A stretch of DNA of 64,000 nucleotides from Polaribacter porphyrae (GCF_002954685.1 NZ_MSCN01000001.1:205068-269067), one strand, 5' to 3'; positions 16,572 through 26,194 are shown, counted from the first letter of the stretch. The notes: generated by a model not told the origin, from the sequence alone. Made by a program: numbers and translations.

Positions 16572-17959
16572 GTAAAAAACAAAAAACAATACAAAAAGAA
16601 ATTACATTATCAGGTGTAGGGTTACACACTGGTAATACTGTTTCAATGACATTAAAGCCTGCTCCAGTAAATCATGGTTTTGCTTTTAGCAGAATAGATT
16701 TAGAAGGTGCACCAACAATTGAAGCAAAAGCAGAATATGTAGTAACTACACAAAGAGGAACTAATTTAGAAAAAAATGGAGTTCAAATTCAAACTTCAGA
16801 ACATGTATTAGCTGCTGCTGTAGGTTTAGATATTGATAATTTATTAATAGAAATTGATGCTTCAGAGCCACCAATTATGGATGGTTCATCAAAATATTTT
16901 ATTGAAGCTTTAGAAAAAGCAGGAATAGAAGAGCAAGATGCTGAAATAGAAGAGTACGTTGTAAAAGAAATTATTAGTTATAAAGACGATATTACTGGTA
17001 GTGAAATTATTTTAATGCCTTCAGATGAATATCAAATAACAACAATGGTAGATTTTGGAACTAAAATTTTAGGTACTCAAAATGCAACTTTAAATCATAT
17101 TTCTGATTTCAAACAAGAAATTGCAGCTGCAAGAACTTTTAGTTTCTTACACGAAATTGAAATGTTATTAGAAAATGATTTAATAAAAGGTGGAGATTTA
17201 AATAATGCTATTGTATATGTTGATAAAGAATTATCAGCAAGTACAATGGAAAAATTAAAAACAGCCTTTAAGAAAGATGATATTAAAGTAAAACCAAATG
17301 GAATTTTAGACAACCTAGAATTACATTGGGCAAATGAGGCTGCACGTCATAAATTACTAGATGTTATTGGTGATTTGGCTTTAGTAGGTACAAGAATTAG
17401 AGGTAAAGTTATTGCTAATAAACCAGGCCATTTAGTAAATACTCAATTTGCAAAAAAACTTGCAAAACTTATCAAAATAGAAAAAAGAAACAAGATTCCA
17501 ACTTACGATTTGAATAAACCTCCATTAATGGATATTCATGGTATTATGGATATTTTACCTCATAGACCACCGTTTTTATTAGTAGATCGTATTCTTGAGC
17601 TTTCTGATAAGCACGTTGTAGGTATGAAAAATGTAACCATGAACGAAAGTTTTTTTGTGGGACATTTTCCAGGAGCACCAGTAATGCCAGGAGTATTGCA
17701 AGTAGAAGCAATGGCACAATGTGGAGGTATTTTAGTATTAAGTACTGTTCCAGATCCAGAAAATTACTTAACCTATTTTATGAAAATGGATAATGTTAAG
17801 TTTAAACAAAAAGTGTTACCAGGAGATACATTAACCTTTAAAAATGAATTGATAACACCAATTAGAAGAGGAATTTGTCATATGCAAGCTTATGCCTATG
17901 CTAATGGAAAACTAGTCGCTGAAGCTGAATTAATGGCACAAATAGCAAGAAAAAAATAA
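16568..17959 (+). CDS. lpxC/fabZ: Bifunctional LpxC deacetylase / FabZ dehydratase
   Basis: 463 residues. LpxC (about 1-310) shows GVGLHTG, the zinc-binding H in TSEHVLAA, the DGSSKYFIEAL stretch and HKLLDVIGDLAL. FabZ (about 318-463) shows IMDILPHRPPFLLVDRI, GHFPGAPVMPGVLQVEAMAQ with the catalytic His and Glu. LpxC deacetylates UDP-3-O-acyl-GlcNAc; FabZ dehydrates 3-hydroxyacyl-ACP and so competes for the same acyl chains. The fusion is characteristic of Bacteroidota. Overlaps lpxD by four bases; lpxA begins three bases after its stop. Confidence 0.96.
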   Translation: MSKKQKTIQKEITLSGVGLHTGNTVSMTLKPAPVNHGFAFSRIDLEGAPTIEAKAEYVVTTQRGTNLEKNGVQIQTSEHVLAAAVGLDIDNLLIEIDASEPPIMDGSSKYFIEALEKAGIEEQDAEIEEYVVKEIISYKDDITGSEIILMPSDEYQITTMVDFGTKILGTQNATLNHISDFKQEIAAARTFSFLHEIEMLLENDLIKGGDLNNAIVYVDKELSASTMEKLKTAFKKDDIKVKPNGILDNLELHWANEAARHKLLDVIGDLALVGTRIRGKVIANKPGHLVNTQFAKKLAKLIKIEKRNKIPTYDLNKPPLMDIHGIMDILPHRPPFLLVDRILELSDKHVVGMKNVTMNESFFVGHFPGAPVMPGVLQVEAMAQCGGILVLSTVPDPENYLTYFMKMDNVKFKQKVLPGDTLTFKNELITPIRRGICHMQAYAYANGKLVAEAELMAQIARKK

Positions 17960-17962
17960 ATT

Positions 17963-18748
17963 ATGAATCAGCCTTTAGCTTATGTACATCCACAAGCAAA
18001 AATTGCAAGAAATGTAGTTATAGAACCATTTACTACAATACATAATAATGTTAAGATAGGTTCAGGAACATGGATAGGATCTAATGTAACTATAATGGAA
18101 GGTGCAAGAATTGGTAAAAACTGTAGAATTTTTCCAGGATCTGTTATTTCAGCGATTCCACAAGACTTAAAGTTTGATGATGAAGAAACTACTGTAGAAA
18201 TTGGTGATAATGTTACTATAAGAGAATGTGTTACCATTAATAGAGGTACAAAAGACAGAATGAAGACTGTTATCGGAGACGATTGTCTAATCATGGCTTA
18301 CTGTCATGTTGCACATGATTGTTTGGTTGGTAATAATTGTATTTTCTCAAATAATACCACTTTAGCTGGTCATGTTACTATTGGTAATAATGTTGTTTTA
18401 GCAGGTATGGTTGCTGTACATCAATTTGCTTCAGTTGGTAATCATGCTTTTGTAACTGGTGGTTCTTTGGTAAGAAAAGATGTACCACCTTATGTTAAAT
18501 CAGCAAGAGAACCTTTATCTTATGTAGGTATTAATTCTGTTGGATTACGTAGAAGAGGTTACACAACTGAAAAAATTAGAGAAATTCAAGATATTTATAG
18601 AATTCTATTTCAAAGAAATTATAACAATACTCAAGCAATAGATATTATAGAAGCAGAAATGGAGGCAACTCCAGAGCGTGATGAAATTATTCAATTTATA
18701 AAAGATTCACACAGAGGAATAATGAAAGGATATTATAAAGCAAATTAA
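17963..18748 (+). CDS. lpxA: Acyl-ACP:UDP-N-acetylglucosamine O-acyltransferase
   Basis: 261 residues, the normal length. A beta-helix of hexapeptide repeats begins with YVHPQAKI; the catalytic histidine lies in AYCHVAHDC, and GHVTIGN and HQFASVGNHAFVTGGS follow. The C-terminal helical domain has GINSVGLRRRGY. It performs the first acylation in lipid A synthesis. Three bases separate it from lpxC/fabZ and nine from efp. Confidence 0.96.
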   Translation: MNQPLAYVHPQAKIARNVVIEPFTTIHNNVKIGSGTWIGSNVTIMEGARIGKNCRIFPGSVISAIPQDLKFDDEETTVEIGDNVTIRECVTINRGTKDRMKTVIGDDCLIMAYCHVAHDCLVGNNCIFSNNTTLAGHVTIGNNVVLAGMVAVHQFASVGNHAFVTGGSLVRKDVPPYVKSAREPLSYVGINSVGLRRRGYTTEKIREIQDIYRILFQRNYNNTQAIDIIEAEMEATPERDEIIQFIKDSHRGIMKGYYKAN

Positions 18749-18757
18749 AATAAGTAA

Positions 18758-19324
18758 ATGGCTACAACATCAGATATTAGAAACGGATTATGTATTAGAT
18801 ATAATAATGATATTTATAAAATAATTGAATTTTTACATGTAAAACCCGGTAAAGGACCAGCATTTGTTAGAACAAAACTAAAAAGTGTAACTAACGGAAA
18901 AGTGGTAGATAATACTTTTCCTTCAGGGAGAAAATTAGATGATGTACGTGTAGAAACACATAAATTTCAATATTTATATAACGATGGTGAGTTTTATCAT
19001 TTTATGAATGAACAGGATTACTCACAAATTCGTTTACTAGAAGCTGCTTTAGATACCCCAGAATTAATGAAAGAAGGAGAAGTTGTAACCATAATCATTA
19101 ATTCTGAAGATAGTATGCCTTTATCAGTAGAAATGCCTGCCAGTGTTATTTTAGAGATAACACATACAGAGCCAGGTGTTAAAGGTAATACAGCAACTAA
19201 TGCTACAAAACCAGCAACTGTAGAAACAGGTGCTACCATAAATGTACCTTTATTTATAAATGAAGGTGATAAAATAAAAATCGATACTGCTAAAAAAGCG
19301 TATCAAGAAAGAATAAAAGAGTAA
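18758..19324 (+). CDS. efp: Translation elongation factor P
   Basis: 188 residues, three beta-barrel domains. The tip loop reads HVKPGKGPAFVR, with the lysine that is modified in many EF-Ps. The C-terminal GATINVPLFINEGDKIKIDT is typical. It relieves ribosome stalling at polyproline. Its place inside the lipid A operon is a known flavobacterial arrangement as far as I recall. Confidence 0.96.
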   Translation: MATTSDIRNGLCIRYNNDIYKIIEFLHVKPGKGPAFVRTKLKSVTNGKVVDNTFPSGRKLDDVRVETHKFQYLYNDGEFYHFMNEQDYSQIRLLEAALDTPELMKEGEVVTIIINSEDSMPLSVEMPASVILEITHTEPGVKGNTATNATKPATVETGATINVPLFINEGDKIKIDTAKKAYQERIKE

Positions 19325-19336
19325 TAAAGTATTGCT

Positions 19337-19936
19337 ATGAAAAGTAAATTATTCTTTCTTTTTTTTATTTGTGTATCTACTTTTTCTTGTAGAAAAATTA
19401 TTGATTCTGTTGATTCTTTGTCTAAAGAAGATATTAAAGTAGAAGATTTAAAAGAGGTCAAAGTAAACAATACTTATACTATTTCTATACCAAAATATAT
19501 GAAAGAGATGAAATCGTTAAATGACGATGCTTCTTTTGAATATGCGAACCTTTTTAAAGAAACTTACACAATTGTTATAGATGAAGACAAAGAGGAGTTT
19601 ATTAAAACATTTAAAGATGTAGAAATTTATATTGATTCTCTTTCGCCAGTTGAAAATTATTCTAATTTTCAAATTAGTAGTATACAAGAAAACATGAAGT
19701 CTAAAGAAGTCAAAGAATTGACTTTTAAGATTAAAAACCTTTCATCAAAACAATATGAAGTTCACGGAACAACAGAAGATAACATAGACGTTTCTTACTT
19801 AATAGGTTTTGTAGAAAGTGATGATAAAATGTTTATGCTAATGTCTTGGACTGTGGATGATAGATATAAGAAGTATAAAAATACTTTTAAAATGATTCAA
19901 AATTCTTTTAAACTGCTTAAAAAGAGTGAAATTTAA
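19337..19936 (+). CDS. Putative lipoprotein of unknown function
   Basis: 199 residues. A signal sequence ends in the lipobox-like STFSC with C18 as the likely lipidated residue. The mature part alternates beta strands and charged helices, with a hydrophobic strand FMLMSWTVDD near the end. I recognise no family. Its end overlaps the GTG start of lpxD2 by 11 bases, so the two are translated together. Confidence 0.72.
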   Translation: MKSKLFFLFFICVSTFSCRKIIDSVDSLSKEDIKVEDLKEVKVNNTYTISIPKYMKEMKSLNDDASFEYANLFKETYTIVIDEDKEEFIKTFKDVEIYIDSLSPVENYSNFQISSIQENMKSKEVKELTFKIKNLSSKQYEVHGTTEDNIDVSYLIGFVESDDKMFMLMSWTVDDRYKKYKNTFKMIQNSFKLLKKSEI

Positions 19937-20843
19937 AAAACAACAAACTTTAGCCAAAATAGCTCAAATTATAAATTGTGAGTTTGTAGGTAGTGAAGAA
20001 TTCTCTGTTTTAGGAATGAATGAAATTCACGTTGTTGAAGAAGGAGATATTGTTTTTGTAGATCATCCAAAATATTATGATAAGGCACTAAATTCTGCTG
20101 CAACTACAATTTTAATCAATAAAAAAGTTGATTGTCCAGAAGGTAAATCATTATTAATTTCTGATGATCCTTTTCGAGATTTTAACAAACTTACTAAACA
20201 TTTCAACCCATTTATTTCATCAAAAGAAAGTATTGCAGACACTGCAATTATTGGAGAAGGTACAATTATTCAACCTAATGTTTTTATTGGAAATCATGTA
20301 ACTATTGGGAAAAACTGTATTATTCATCCCAATGTAACAATTTATGACAATTCAGTCATTGGAAATAATGTTACAATTCATGCAAATACAGTTTTAGGAG
20401 CAGACGCTTTTTATTATAAAAATAGACCAACAGGTTTTGATAAATTAGTATCTGGAGGTAGAGTTGTGTTAGAAAACAATGTAGATTTAGGAGCATCTTG
20501 TACAATAGATAAAGGAGTTACAGGTAATACTACCATTAAAGAAGGAACAAAAATTGACAATCAAGTACATGTAGGTCATGATACTGTAATTGGGAAAAAA
20601 TGTTTAATAGCTTCACAAACAGGTATAGCAGGTTGTGTAATTATTGAAGATGAAGTAACTATTTGGGGTCAAGTAGGCACAAACAGCGGAATTACTATTG
20701 GAAAAGGTGCAGTTATTTTAGGGCAAACAGGAGTTACAAAATCAGTTCCTGGAGGTAAATCGTATTTCGGAACTCCGATAGAAGAATCGAGAGAAAAATT
20801 AAAACAATTAGCAGGTTTAAAAAGATTGTTAAAAGAAAAATAA
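19926..20843 (+). CDS. Second LpxD-like N-acyltransferase
   Basis: 305 residues starting at GTG 19926. It has an N-terminal LpxD domain (to about residue 98) and a hexapeptide beta-helix. The histidine equivalent to the catalytic one is kept in VHVGHDTVIG, but the second conserved histidine (GHLNIG in the LpxD at 15534) is replaced: here the stretch reads GTNSGITIG. It may acylate a different nucleotide sugar or chain. Its last 42 bases recur at 22094-22135, after the nuclease gene. In relatives I recall this gene directly preceding sucD. Confidence 0.88.
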   Translation: MKFKKQQTLAKIAQIINCEFVGSEEFSVLGMNEIHVVEEGDIVFVDHPKYYDKALNSAATTILINKKVDCPEGKSLLISDDPFRDFNKLTKHFNPFISSKESIADTAIIGEGTIIQPNVFIGNHVTIGKNCIIHPNVTIYDNSVIGNNVTIHANTVLGADAFYYKNRPTGFDKLVSGGRVVLENNVDLGASCTIDKGVTGNTTIKEGTKIDNQVHVGHDTVIGKKCLIASQTGIAGCVIIEDEVTIWGQVGTNSGITIGKGAVILGQTGVTKSVPGGKSYFGTPIEESREKLKQLAGLKRLLKEK

Positions 20844-20844
20844 A
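20803..20844 (+). repeat. Left copy of duplicated lpxD2 tail
   Basis: These 42 bases, the coding end of lpxD2 and its stop, match 22094-22135 at 39 of 42 positions. They form the left flank of the nuclease gene. Confidence 0.88.
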
Positions 20845-20848
20845 TGTA

Positions 20849-22102
20849 ATGTCTGAAATAGTTGAGAAAAAGACAATACAGAACCTTTTAAGTCAAATCA
20901 AAACAATATCAAGAAGTTACGATAAAGTTGAAAAGGCTCTTGGTGAAAACTTTAATATTTTTAGTGTTTTAGGTATTGAACACTATGAAGAAACTACTCA
21001 TTCGAGATTTATTGGAGAACTTTTAAATATAAATGGTCATCATAATTTTGGAAATAAATTTTTGATAGCTTTTCTTAATACTTTAGACTTAAATAATATT
21101 GACTTTGATTTCATAAATTATAGCATTTATTTAGAACATTATATAGGGAATGTTACAGAAACTACTGGAGGTAGAATTGATATTTTACTTGTTGATTGTA
21201 ATGGAAAAAAAATAATGATTGAAAATAAGATATATGCAAGAGAACAAAAAAATCAATTGTTAAGGTACTATAATTATAATGAAAGTGGAACATTATTATT
21301 TTTAACTTTGTATGGTTATAATAGTGATAATCATAAATCTTTTGATAATTACATTAATATATCTTATTCAGAAAATATTATTAAATGGTTAAATCGTTGT
21401 CAAGAAATTTCTGTTGAAAACCCAATTTTAAGGGAGACTATCAAGCAATATAAAAATTTAATAAAAAAATTAACAAATCAAAATATTAACAGCTTTATGA
21501 ATGAGGAAATTGCTAATCTTTTTATTAGAAATAGAGAAAATTATAAAGCTTTATTAACTTTAAGTAATAAAGATAATTTCATTGATGAATTTTACAAAGC
21601 TGCTGTAAATAATCATTTAGTTCCTGTTTTAGAAGAATTAAAGTCTGAAAATCCAAATTATAAGATAAATTATAACCTTGAAAATTTATTAAATAAAAAG
21701 GGTGAATGGATAAACTTATTTAATATAAGAAGTAAATATTTAGAAAATAAAAATATAAATATTAATTTCACTTTTGGTAGTAAAAATAAAATGAGAGGTT
21801 TAATTGGTGGGTTTAACTTTAATAATCAAGAAGATAAAAATAAGTACGATTATTCAGATTTGAATAAAAAATTTCAAGAAGTATTTTCTTCTTTAGAAGT
21901 TAGACTTTATATAGATAAATCTGATTATTGGGCTTGTCATTTTGATTACTGGGGCTTTATGCATTGGGATTATTTAAATGATTTAAATAATATAATTCAT
22001 GGTAATTTTAAAGAAAATTTAAAAGAAAAAGTCTTTAAATTGATTAATATAGCTGAAAGTTCTAATATAAAAGAAATTTCAAATAAAATTGAGAACAATT
22101 AG
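20849..22102 (+). CDS. PD-(D/E)XK nuclease family protein
   Basis: 417 residues. The nuclease core is clear: E/H-rich HYEETTHSRFIGELL, then D111 in GRIDILLVD and E125-x-K127 in IMIENKIYA, followed by QLLRYY. This pattern fits the PDDEXK_4 group. The remaining 250 residues are unrecognised. Base composition is more AT-rich than its neighbours. It lies between lpxD2 and sucD, with copies of the lpxD2 tail on both sides; its own stop codon (TAG 22100-22102) is inside the right copy. This points to acquired DNA. A role in DNA defence is possible but unproven. Confidence 0.83.
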   Translation: MSEIVEKKTIQNLLSQIKTISRSYDKVEKALGENFNIFSVLGIEHYEETTHSRFIGELLNINGHHNFGNKFLIAFLNTLDLNNIDFDFINYSIYLEHYIGNVTETTGGRIDILLVDCNGKKIMIENKIYAREQKNQLLRYYNYNESGTLLFLTLYGYNSDNHKSFDNYINISYSENIIKWLNRCQEISVENPILRETIKQYKNLIKKLTNQNINSFMNEEIANLFIRNRENYKALLTLSNKDNFIDEFYKAAVNNHLVPVLEELKSENPNYKINYNLENLLNKKGEWINLFNIRSKYLENKNININFTFGSKNKMRGLIGGFNFNNQEDKNKYDYSDLNKKFQEVFSSLEVRLYIDKSDYWACHFDYWGFMHWDYLNDLNNIIHGNFKENLKEKVFKLINIAESSNIKEISNKIENN

Positions 22103-22135
22103 CAGGCCTAAAAAGACTGTTAAAAGAAAAATAAA
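22094..22135 (+). repeat. Right copy of duplicated lpxD2 tail
   Basis: Second copy of the last 42 bases of lpxD2, with three substitutions that are all transitions. It has no start codon and no function of its own, but supplies the stop codon of the nuclease frame. Confidence 0.88.
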
Positions 22136-22171
22136 ATTGATATAACTTTTTTCTAAAAGTAATCAAAGAAC

Positions 22172-22179
22172 TATTTTTG
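22172..22179 (+). promoter_or_regulatory. -7 box of sucD
   Basis: TATTTTTG fits TAnnTTTG exactly, 78 bases before the sucD ATG. The usual -33 TTG is replaced by TTT. Confidence 0.5.
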
Positions 22180-22200
22180 CATAGTAAAATAAAAATAACT

Positions 22201-22240
22201 CCATTTATTTTCCCTTTGGGAAATGTCCAAAGGACAATGG
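22201..22240 (+). other. Structured leader of sucD
   Basis: An inner hairpin pairs CCTTTGG (22213-22219) with CCAAAGG (22227-22233); an outer stem pairs CCATT (22201-22205) with AATGG (22236-22240). It lies in the transcribed leader 17 bases before the ATG. Function unknown; it may be a leader control element or a small palindromic repeat. Confidence 0.5.
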
Positions 22241-22256
22241 GATAAATTAACAAACC

Positions 22257-23129
22257 ATGAGCGTTTTAGTAAATAAAGATTCAAAAATTATTGTACAAGG
22301 ATTTACAGGTAGTGAAGGTACTTTTCATGCTGGTCAAATGATTGATTATGGAACCAACGTAGTTGGTGGTGTAACTCCAGGTAAAGGAGGCCAAGAACAT
22401 TTAGGGAAACCAGTCTTTAATACAGTTGTTGAAGCTGTTGAAAAAGTAGGAGCAGATACTTCAATAATTTTTGTGCCACCAGCATTTGCTGCAGATGCAA
22501 TAATGGAATCTGCTGATGCAGGCATTAAAGTAATCATTTGTATTACAGAAGGAATTCCTACAGCAGATATGGTTAAAGTTAAAGCTTACATTGCAGATAA
22601 AGATACAAGATTAGTTGGTCCAAACTGCCCAGGAGTTATTACTCCAGATGAAGCAAAAGTTGGTATTATGCCAGGTTTTATTTTCAAAAAAGGGAAAGTA
22701 GGGATTGTTTCAAAATCAGGAACTTTAACGTATGAAGCAGCAGATCAAGTTGTAAAACAAGGTTTTGGTATTACAACTGCTATTGGTATTGGTGGAGATC
22801 CAATTATTGGAACTACTACAAAAGAAGCTGTAGAAATGTTAATGAATGATGATGAAACTGAAGCAATTGTAATGATTGGTGAAATAGGTGGTAATTTAGA
22901 AGCAGAAGCTGCACAATGGATTAAAGCTGATGGAAATAGAAAACCTGTTGTTGGCTTTATTGCTGGGCAAACTGCACCAGCTGGAAGAACAATGGGACAT
23001 GCAGGAGCAATTGTAGGTGGAGCAGATGATACTGCACAAGCAAAAATGGAAATATTAGCTGCAAACGGAGTTCACGTAGTTAGTTCACCAGCAAAAATCG
23101 GAGAAATGGTAGCAAGTGTTTTAAATTAA
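22257..23129 (+). CDS. sucD: Succinate-CoA ligase, alpha subunit
   Basis: 290 residues, the normal length. CoA-binding domain with [14 protein letters not shown] and [11 protein letters not shown]; ligase domain with [10 protein letters not shown] and the phosphorylated histidine in [13 protein letters not shown]. It makes ATP or GTP from succinyl-CoA in the TCA cycle together with SucC, which is not in the window. It now follows the inserted nuclease gene and has its own promoter and leader. Confidence 0.97.
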   Translation: MSVLVNKDSKIIVQGFTGSEGTFHAGQMIDYGTNVVGGVTPGKGGQEHLGKPVFNTVVEAVEKVGADTSIIFVPPAFAADAIMESADAGIKVIICITEGIPTADMVKVKAYIADKDTRLVGPNCPGVITPDEAKVGIMPGFIFKKGKVGIVSKSGTLTYEAADQVVKQGFGITTAIGIGGDPIIGTTTKEAVEMLMNDDETEAIVMIGEIGGNLEAEAAQWIKADGNRKPVVGFIAGQTAPAGRTMGHAGAIVGGADDTAQAKMEILAANGVHVVSSPAKIGEMVASVLN

Positions 23130-23174
23130 ACACTAATTATAAAATTAAGTTAATTTTAAACAATTAATCGTATT

Positions 23175-23209
23175 AAAATCCGTTGAATTTGTAAATTCAA
23201 TGGATTTTT
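23175..23209 (+). terminator. Terminator after sucD
   Basis: AAAATCCGTTGAATT pairs with AATTCAATGGATTTT (one G-T pair) around a TGTA loop and runs into T residues. Confidence 0.85.
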
Positions 23210-23230
23210 AATTCAAGTAAATCAAACATT

Positions 23231-26194
23231 ATGAAAAAATTTAAACTACTAGCAATTAGTATATTACTAGTAACTGCAATAAGTTGCAAAACAGAAAAAG
23301 AGAAGTCATATAAAGTTACTTCTCAAAAAGATGCCAATGGTATCACTTACGAAACTGTAGAAAATGACCCTACAGGCTTACGTTTATACACTTTAGACAA
23401 TGGTTTAAAGGTGTATTTGAGTAAGAATGAAGATGAACCAAAAATACAGACATATATAGCTGTAAGAGCAGGTTCTAATTACGACCCAAAAGAATCTACA
23501 GGATTAGCACACTATTTAGAACATATGGTGTTTAAAGGAACTCACAAAGTTGGAACTGCAGATTGGGAAAAAGAAAAAGGATATTTAGAAAAAATATCTG
23601 ATTTATATGAGCAGCACAGAACTGAAGAAGATGTTGAAAAAAAGAAAGCTATTTATAAAGAAATCGATAAGGTTTCTTTAGAAGCATCTAACTATTCTAT
23701 TGCAAATGAATATGATAAAATGACAGCTTCTCTAGGTGCGACTGGCACAAATGCATATACTTGGTTTGAGCAAACTGTATATACCAATAAAATTCCAGCA
23801 AACGAATTTAATAAATGGATTACATTAGAAGCTGAACGTTTTAGTACACTGGTTTTAAGACTATTTCATACAGAATTAGAAGCTGTTTTTGAAGAGTTCA
23901 ACAGAGGGCAAGATAACGATTTTAGAAAACGTTATGCAGCAATGTTAGATGGTTTATTTCCAAATCATCCTTATGGACAGCAAACAACTATTGGTACAGG
24001 AGAGCATTTAAAAAATCCTTCAATGATAGATATTCATAATTATTTTGATAAATATTATGTACCAAATAATATGGCTATTGTTTTAGTTGGGGATTTAGAA
24101 TTTGAAGCAACAATCAAAAAAGTAAACGACGCTTTTGGGAAATTTGAAAAGAAAGAATTAACGCATCCTACTTTACCAAAAGAAGAACCAATTACTAAAC
24201 CTATTATTAATGAAGTATTTGGTCCTACATCAGAAAATATTTCTATTGCTTTTAGATCTGGAGGTGTAAATACAGAGGATGAAAAAATGGTAACATTGGT
24301 TGATATGATTATGGCTAATGGAAATGCAGGATTAATAGATTTAAACTTAAACCAAAAGCAAGTTGTACAAAGAGCAAGTTGTTCTCCAACTTTTTTAAAT
24401 GATTATGGTTATCACACGTTTACAGGTTCTCCAAAATCGGGTCAAACTTTAGATGAAGTAAAAGATTTGTTATTAGAACAAGTTACTAAACTAAAAAATG
24501 GAGAATTTGATGAATGGATGATTGATGCAGTTGTAAACGATTTAAAATTAAGTGAAACTCGCCAATATGAAAATAATAGAGATTTGGCAGATAAATACGT
24601 TGAAGCTTTTATTTATCAACAAAATTGGGCAAATAGAGTAAGGTTTTTAGACGATTTAAAAAAGGTTTCTAAAGAAGAATTAGTTGCTTTTGCAAATGAT
24701 TTCTATAGAGAAAATTATGTAGTTACATACAAAAGAAAAGGTGAAGATAAAAATATCGTAAAAGTTGAAAACCCTGGTATTACACCAGTAAACTTAAATA
24801 GAGATAAAAGTTCAGACTATATTAAAGAGTTCAATAAAATGAAATCTGATGAATTGAAACCTCAATTTGTAGATTATAAAACAGCAATAAAGGAAACTAA
24901 AACTGCTAATGACATTAAAGTTTCGTATGTGGAAAATCAAAAAAATGATTTATTTGATATGAACATTATTTTTGATATGGGCAGTGATAATGATAAAAAA
25001 TTGTCTTTAGCTGCTGGTTATTTAGAATATATAGGTACAGATAAATACACAAATGAAGAGCTAAAAAAAGAGTTTTACAAATTAGGAATTTCTTATTATG
25101 TGAGTACTGCAAGTGATAAAACATATGTTGGTTTAAATGGACTAAAAGAAAACTTGCCAAAAGGTTTAGAATTATTAGAACATTTATGGGATAATGCAAA
25201 AGCTGATCAAGACGCTTATGATAAATATGTAGAGAAAATCTACAAAGGGCGTCAAGATGGTAAAACTCAAAAAGGAAATATTCTATGGAATGGCTTGATG
25301 AACTATGGTAAATATGGAGAAGATTCTCCTTTAAGAGATATCATGCAAATTGATGAATTAAAAGCCATTAATCCAGAAGAATTAGTTGCGTTAGTAAAAG
25401 ATATGAAAAATTATAAGCAGCGTATTTTTTATTATGGAAAAGATGTAGATAATGCAGTTACAGCTCTAAACAGCAAGCATAAAATTTATGGTGATTTAAA
25501 AGAATATCCTATAGCAAAAAAATACAAAGAAACAGAAACTGGTGGTAATGTTTTCTTTACAGATTATGATATGGTACAAACAGAAATGTTGTTTTTAGCA
25601 AAAGGAGATCCTTTTAAACCAGAAAATATGGCTGCATCAACGTTATTTAATACGTATTTTGGTAGTGGATTATCATCAATTGTATTTCAAGAAATTAGAG
25701 AATCTAAATCATTAGCTTATTCTGCTTTTGCTTCTTATCAAGGTGCATCTAAAAAAGATTCTCCTAATTATGTAATGGCTTATGTGGGTACACAAGCTAA
25801 TAAACTAGAACAAGCTGTAGATGCTATGATGGAGTTAATGAATGATATGCCAGAAGCAGACAAGCAGTTTCAAGCAGCGAAAGAATCAACATTAAAAAAG
25901 TTAGCAGCACAAAGAATTACAAAATCTAATATTTTTTGGTCTTATGAAAGATTACAAAAACTAGGTATTGATAATGATAATAGAGAAGCAATGTACAATA
26001 CCATCAAAAATATGACTATGGAAGATTTAAAAGAATTTTTTGATAATAATATTAAAGGTGAAAGTTATAATGTAATGGTAATTGGTAATAAAAAAGATTT
26101 GGATGTAAAATCTCTAAAAAAATTAGGAAAGATAAAAGAATTAGAGGTAGATTATTTATTCAATTATGTAGATAAGAAGAAGGTAAAATCTTAA
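23231..26194 (+). CDS. M16 family zinc metallopeptidase, lipoprotein
   Basis: 987 residues. The signal sequence ends at the lipobox-like TAISC, giving a lipidated cysteine near residue 19. The first M16 domain carries the inverted zinc motif in HYLEHMVFKGT (HxxEH), the pitrilysin signature. A second, non-catalytic M16 half follows (about 520-980), with EIRESKSLAYSAFA typical of that half. Long two-domain M16 proteins of this kind are outer-membrane or periplasmic peptidases in Bacteroidota; the substrate is unknown. Single gene between two terminators. Confidence 0.93.
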   Translation: MKKFKLLAISILLVTAISCKTEKEKSYKVTSQKDANGITYETVENDPTGLRLYTLDNGLKVYLSKNEDEPKIQTYIAVRAGSNYDPKESTGLAHYLEHMVFKGTHKVGTADWEKEKGYLEKISDLYEQHRTEEDVEKKKAIYKEIDKVSLEASNYSIANEYDKMTASLGATGTNAYTWFEQTVYTNKIPANEFNKWITLEAERFSTLVLRLFHTELEAVFEEFNRGQDNDFRKRYAAMLDGLFPNHPYGQQTTIGTGEHLKNPSMIDIHNYFDKYYVPNNMAIVLVGDLEFEATIKKVNDAFGKFEKKELTHPTLPKEEPITKPIINEVFGPTSENISIAFRSGGVNTEDEKMVTLVDMIMANGNAGLIDLNLNQKQVVQRASCSPTFLNDYGYHTFTGSPKSGQTLDEVKDLLLEQVTKLKNGEFDEWMIDAVVNDLKLSETRQYENNRDLADKYVEAFIYQQNWANRVRFLDDLKKVSKEELVAFANDFYRENYVVTYKRKGEDKNIVKVENPGITPVNLNRDKSSDYIKEFNKMKSDELKPQFVDYKTAIKETKTANDIKVSYVENQKNDLFDMNIIFDMGSDNDKKLSLAAGYLEYIGTDKYTNEELKKEFYKLGISYYVSTASDKTYVGLNGLKENLPKGLELLEHLWDNAKADQDAYDKYVEKIYKGRQDGKTQKGNILWNGLMNYGKYGEDSPLRDIMQIDELKAINPEELVALVKDMKNYKQRIFYYGKDVDNAVTALNSKHKIYGDLKEYPIAKKYKETETGGNVFFTDYDMVQTEMLFLAKGDPFKPENMAASTLFNTYFGSGLSSIVFQEIRESKSLAYSAFASYQGASKKDSPNYVMAYVGTQANKLEQAVDAMMELMNDMPEADKQFQAAKESTLKKLAAQRITKSNIFWSYERLQKLGIDNDNREAMYNTIKNMTMEDLKEFFDNNIKGESYNVMVIGNKKDLDVKSLKKLGKIKELEVDYLFNYVDKKKVKS

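Noticed and set aside
22103..22135. Independent small gene after the nuclease
   Set aside because: The sequence is a copy of the lpxD2 tail with no start codon.
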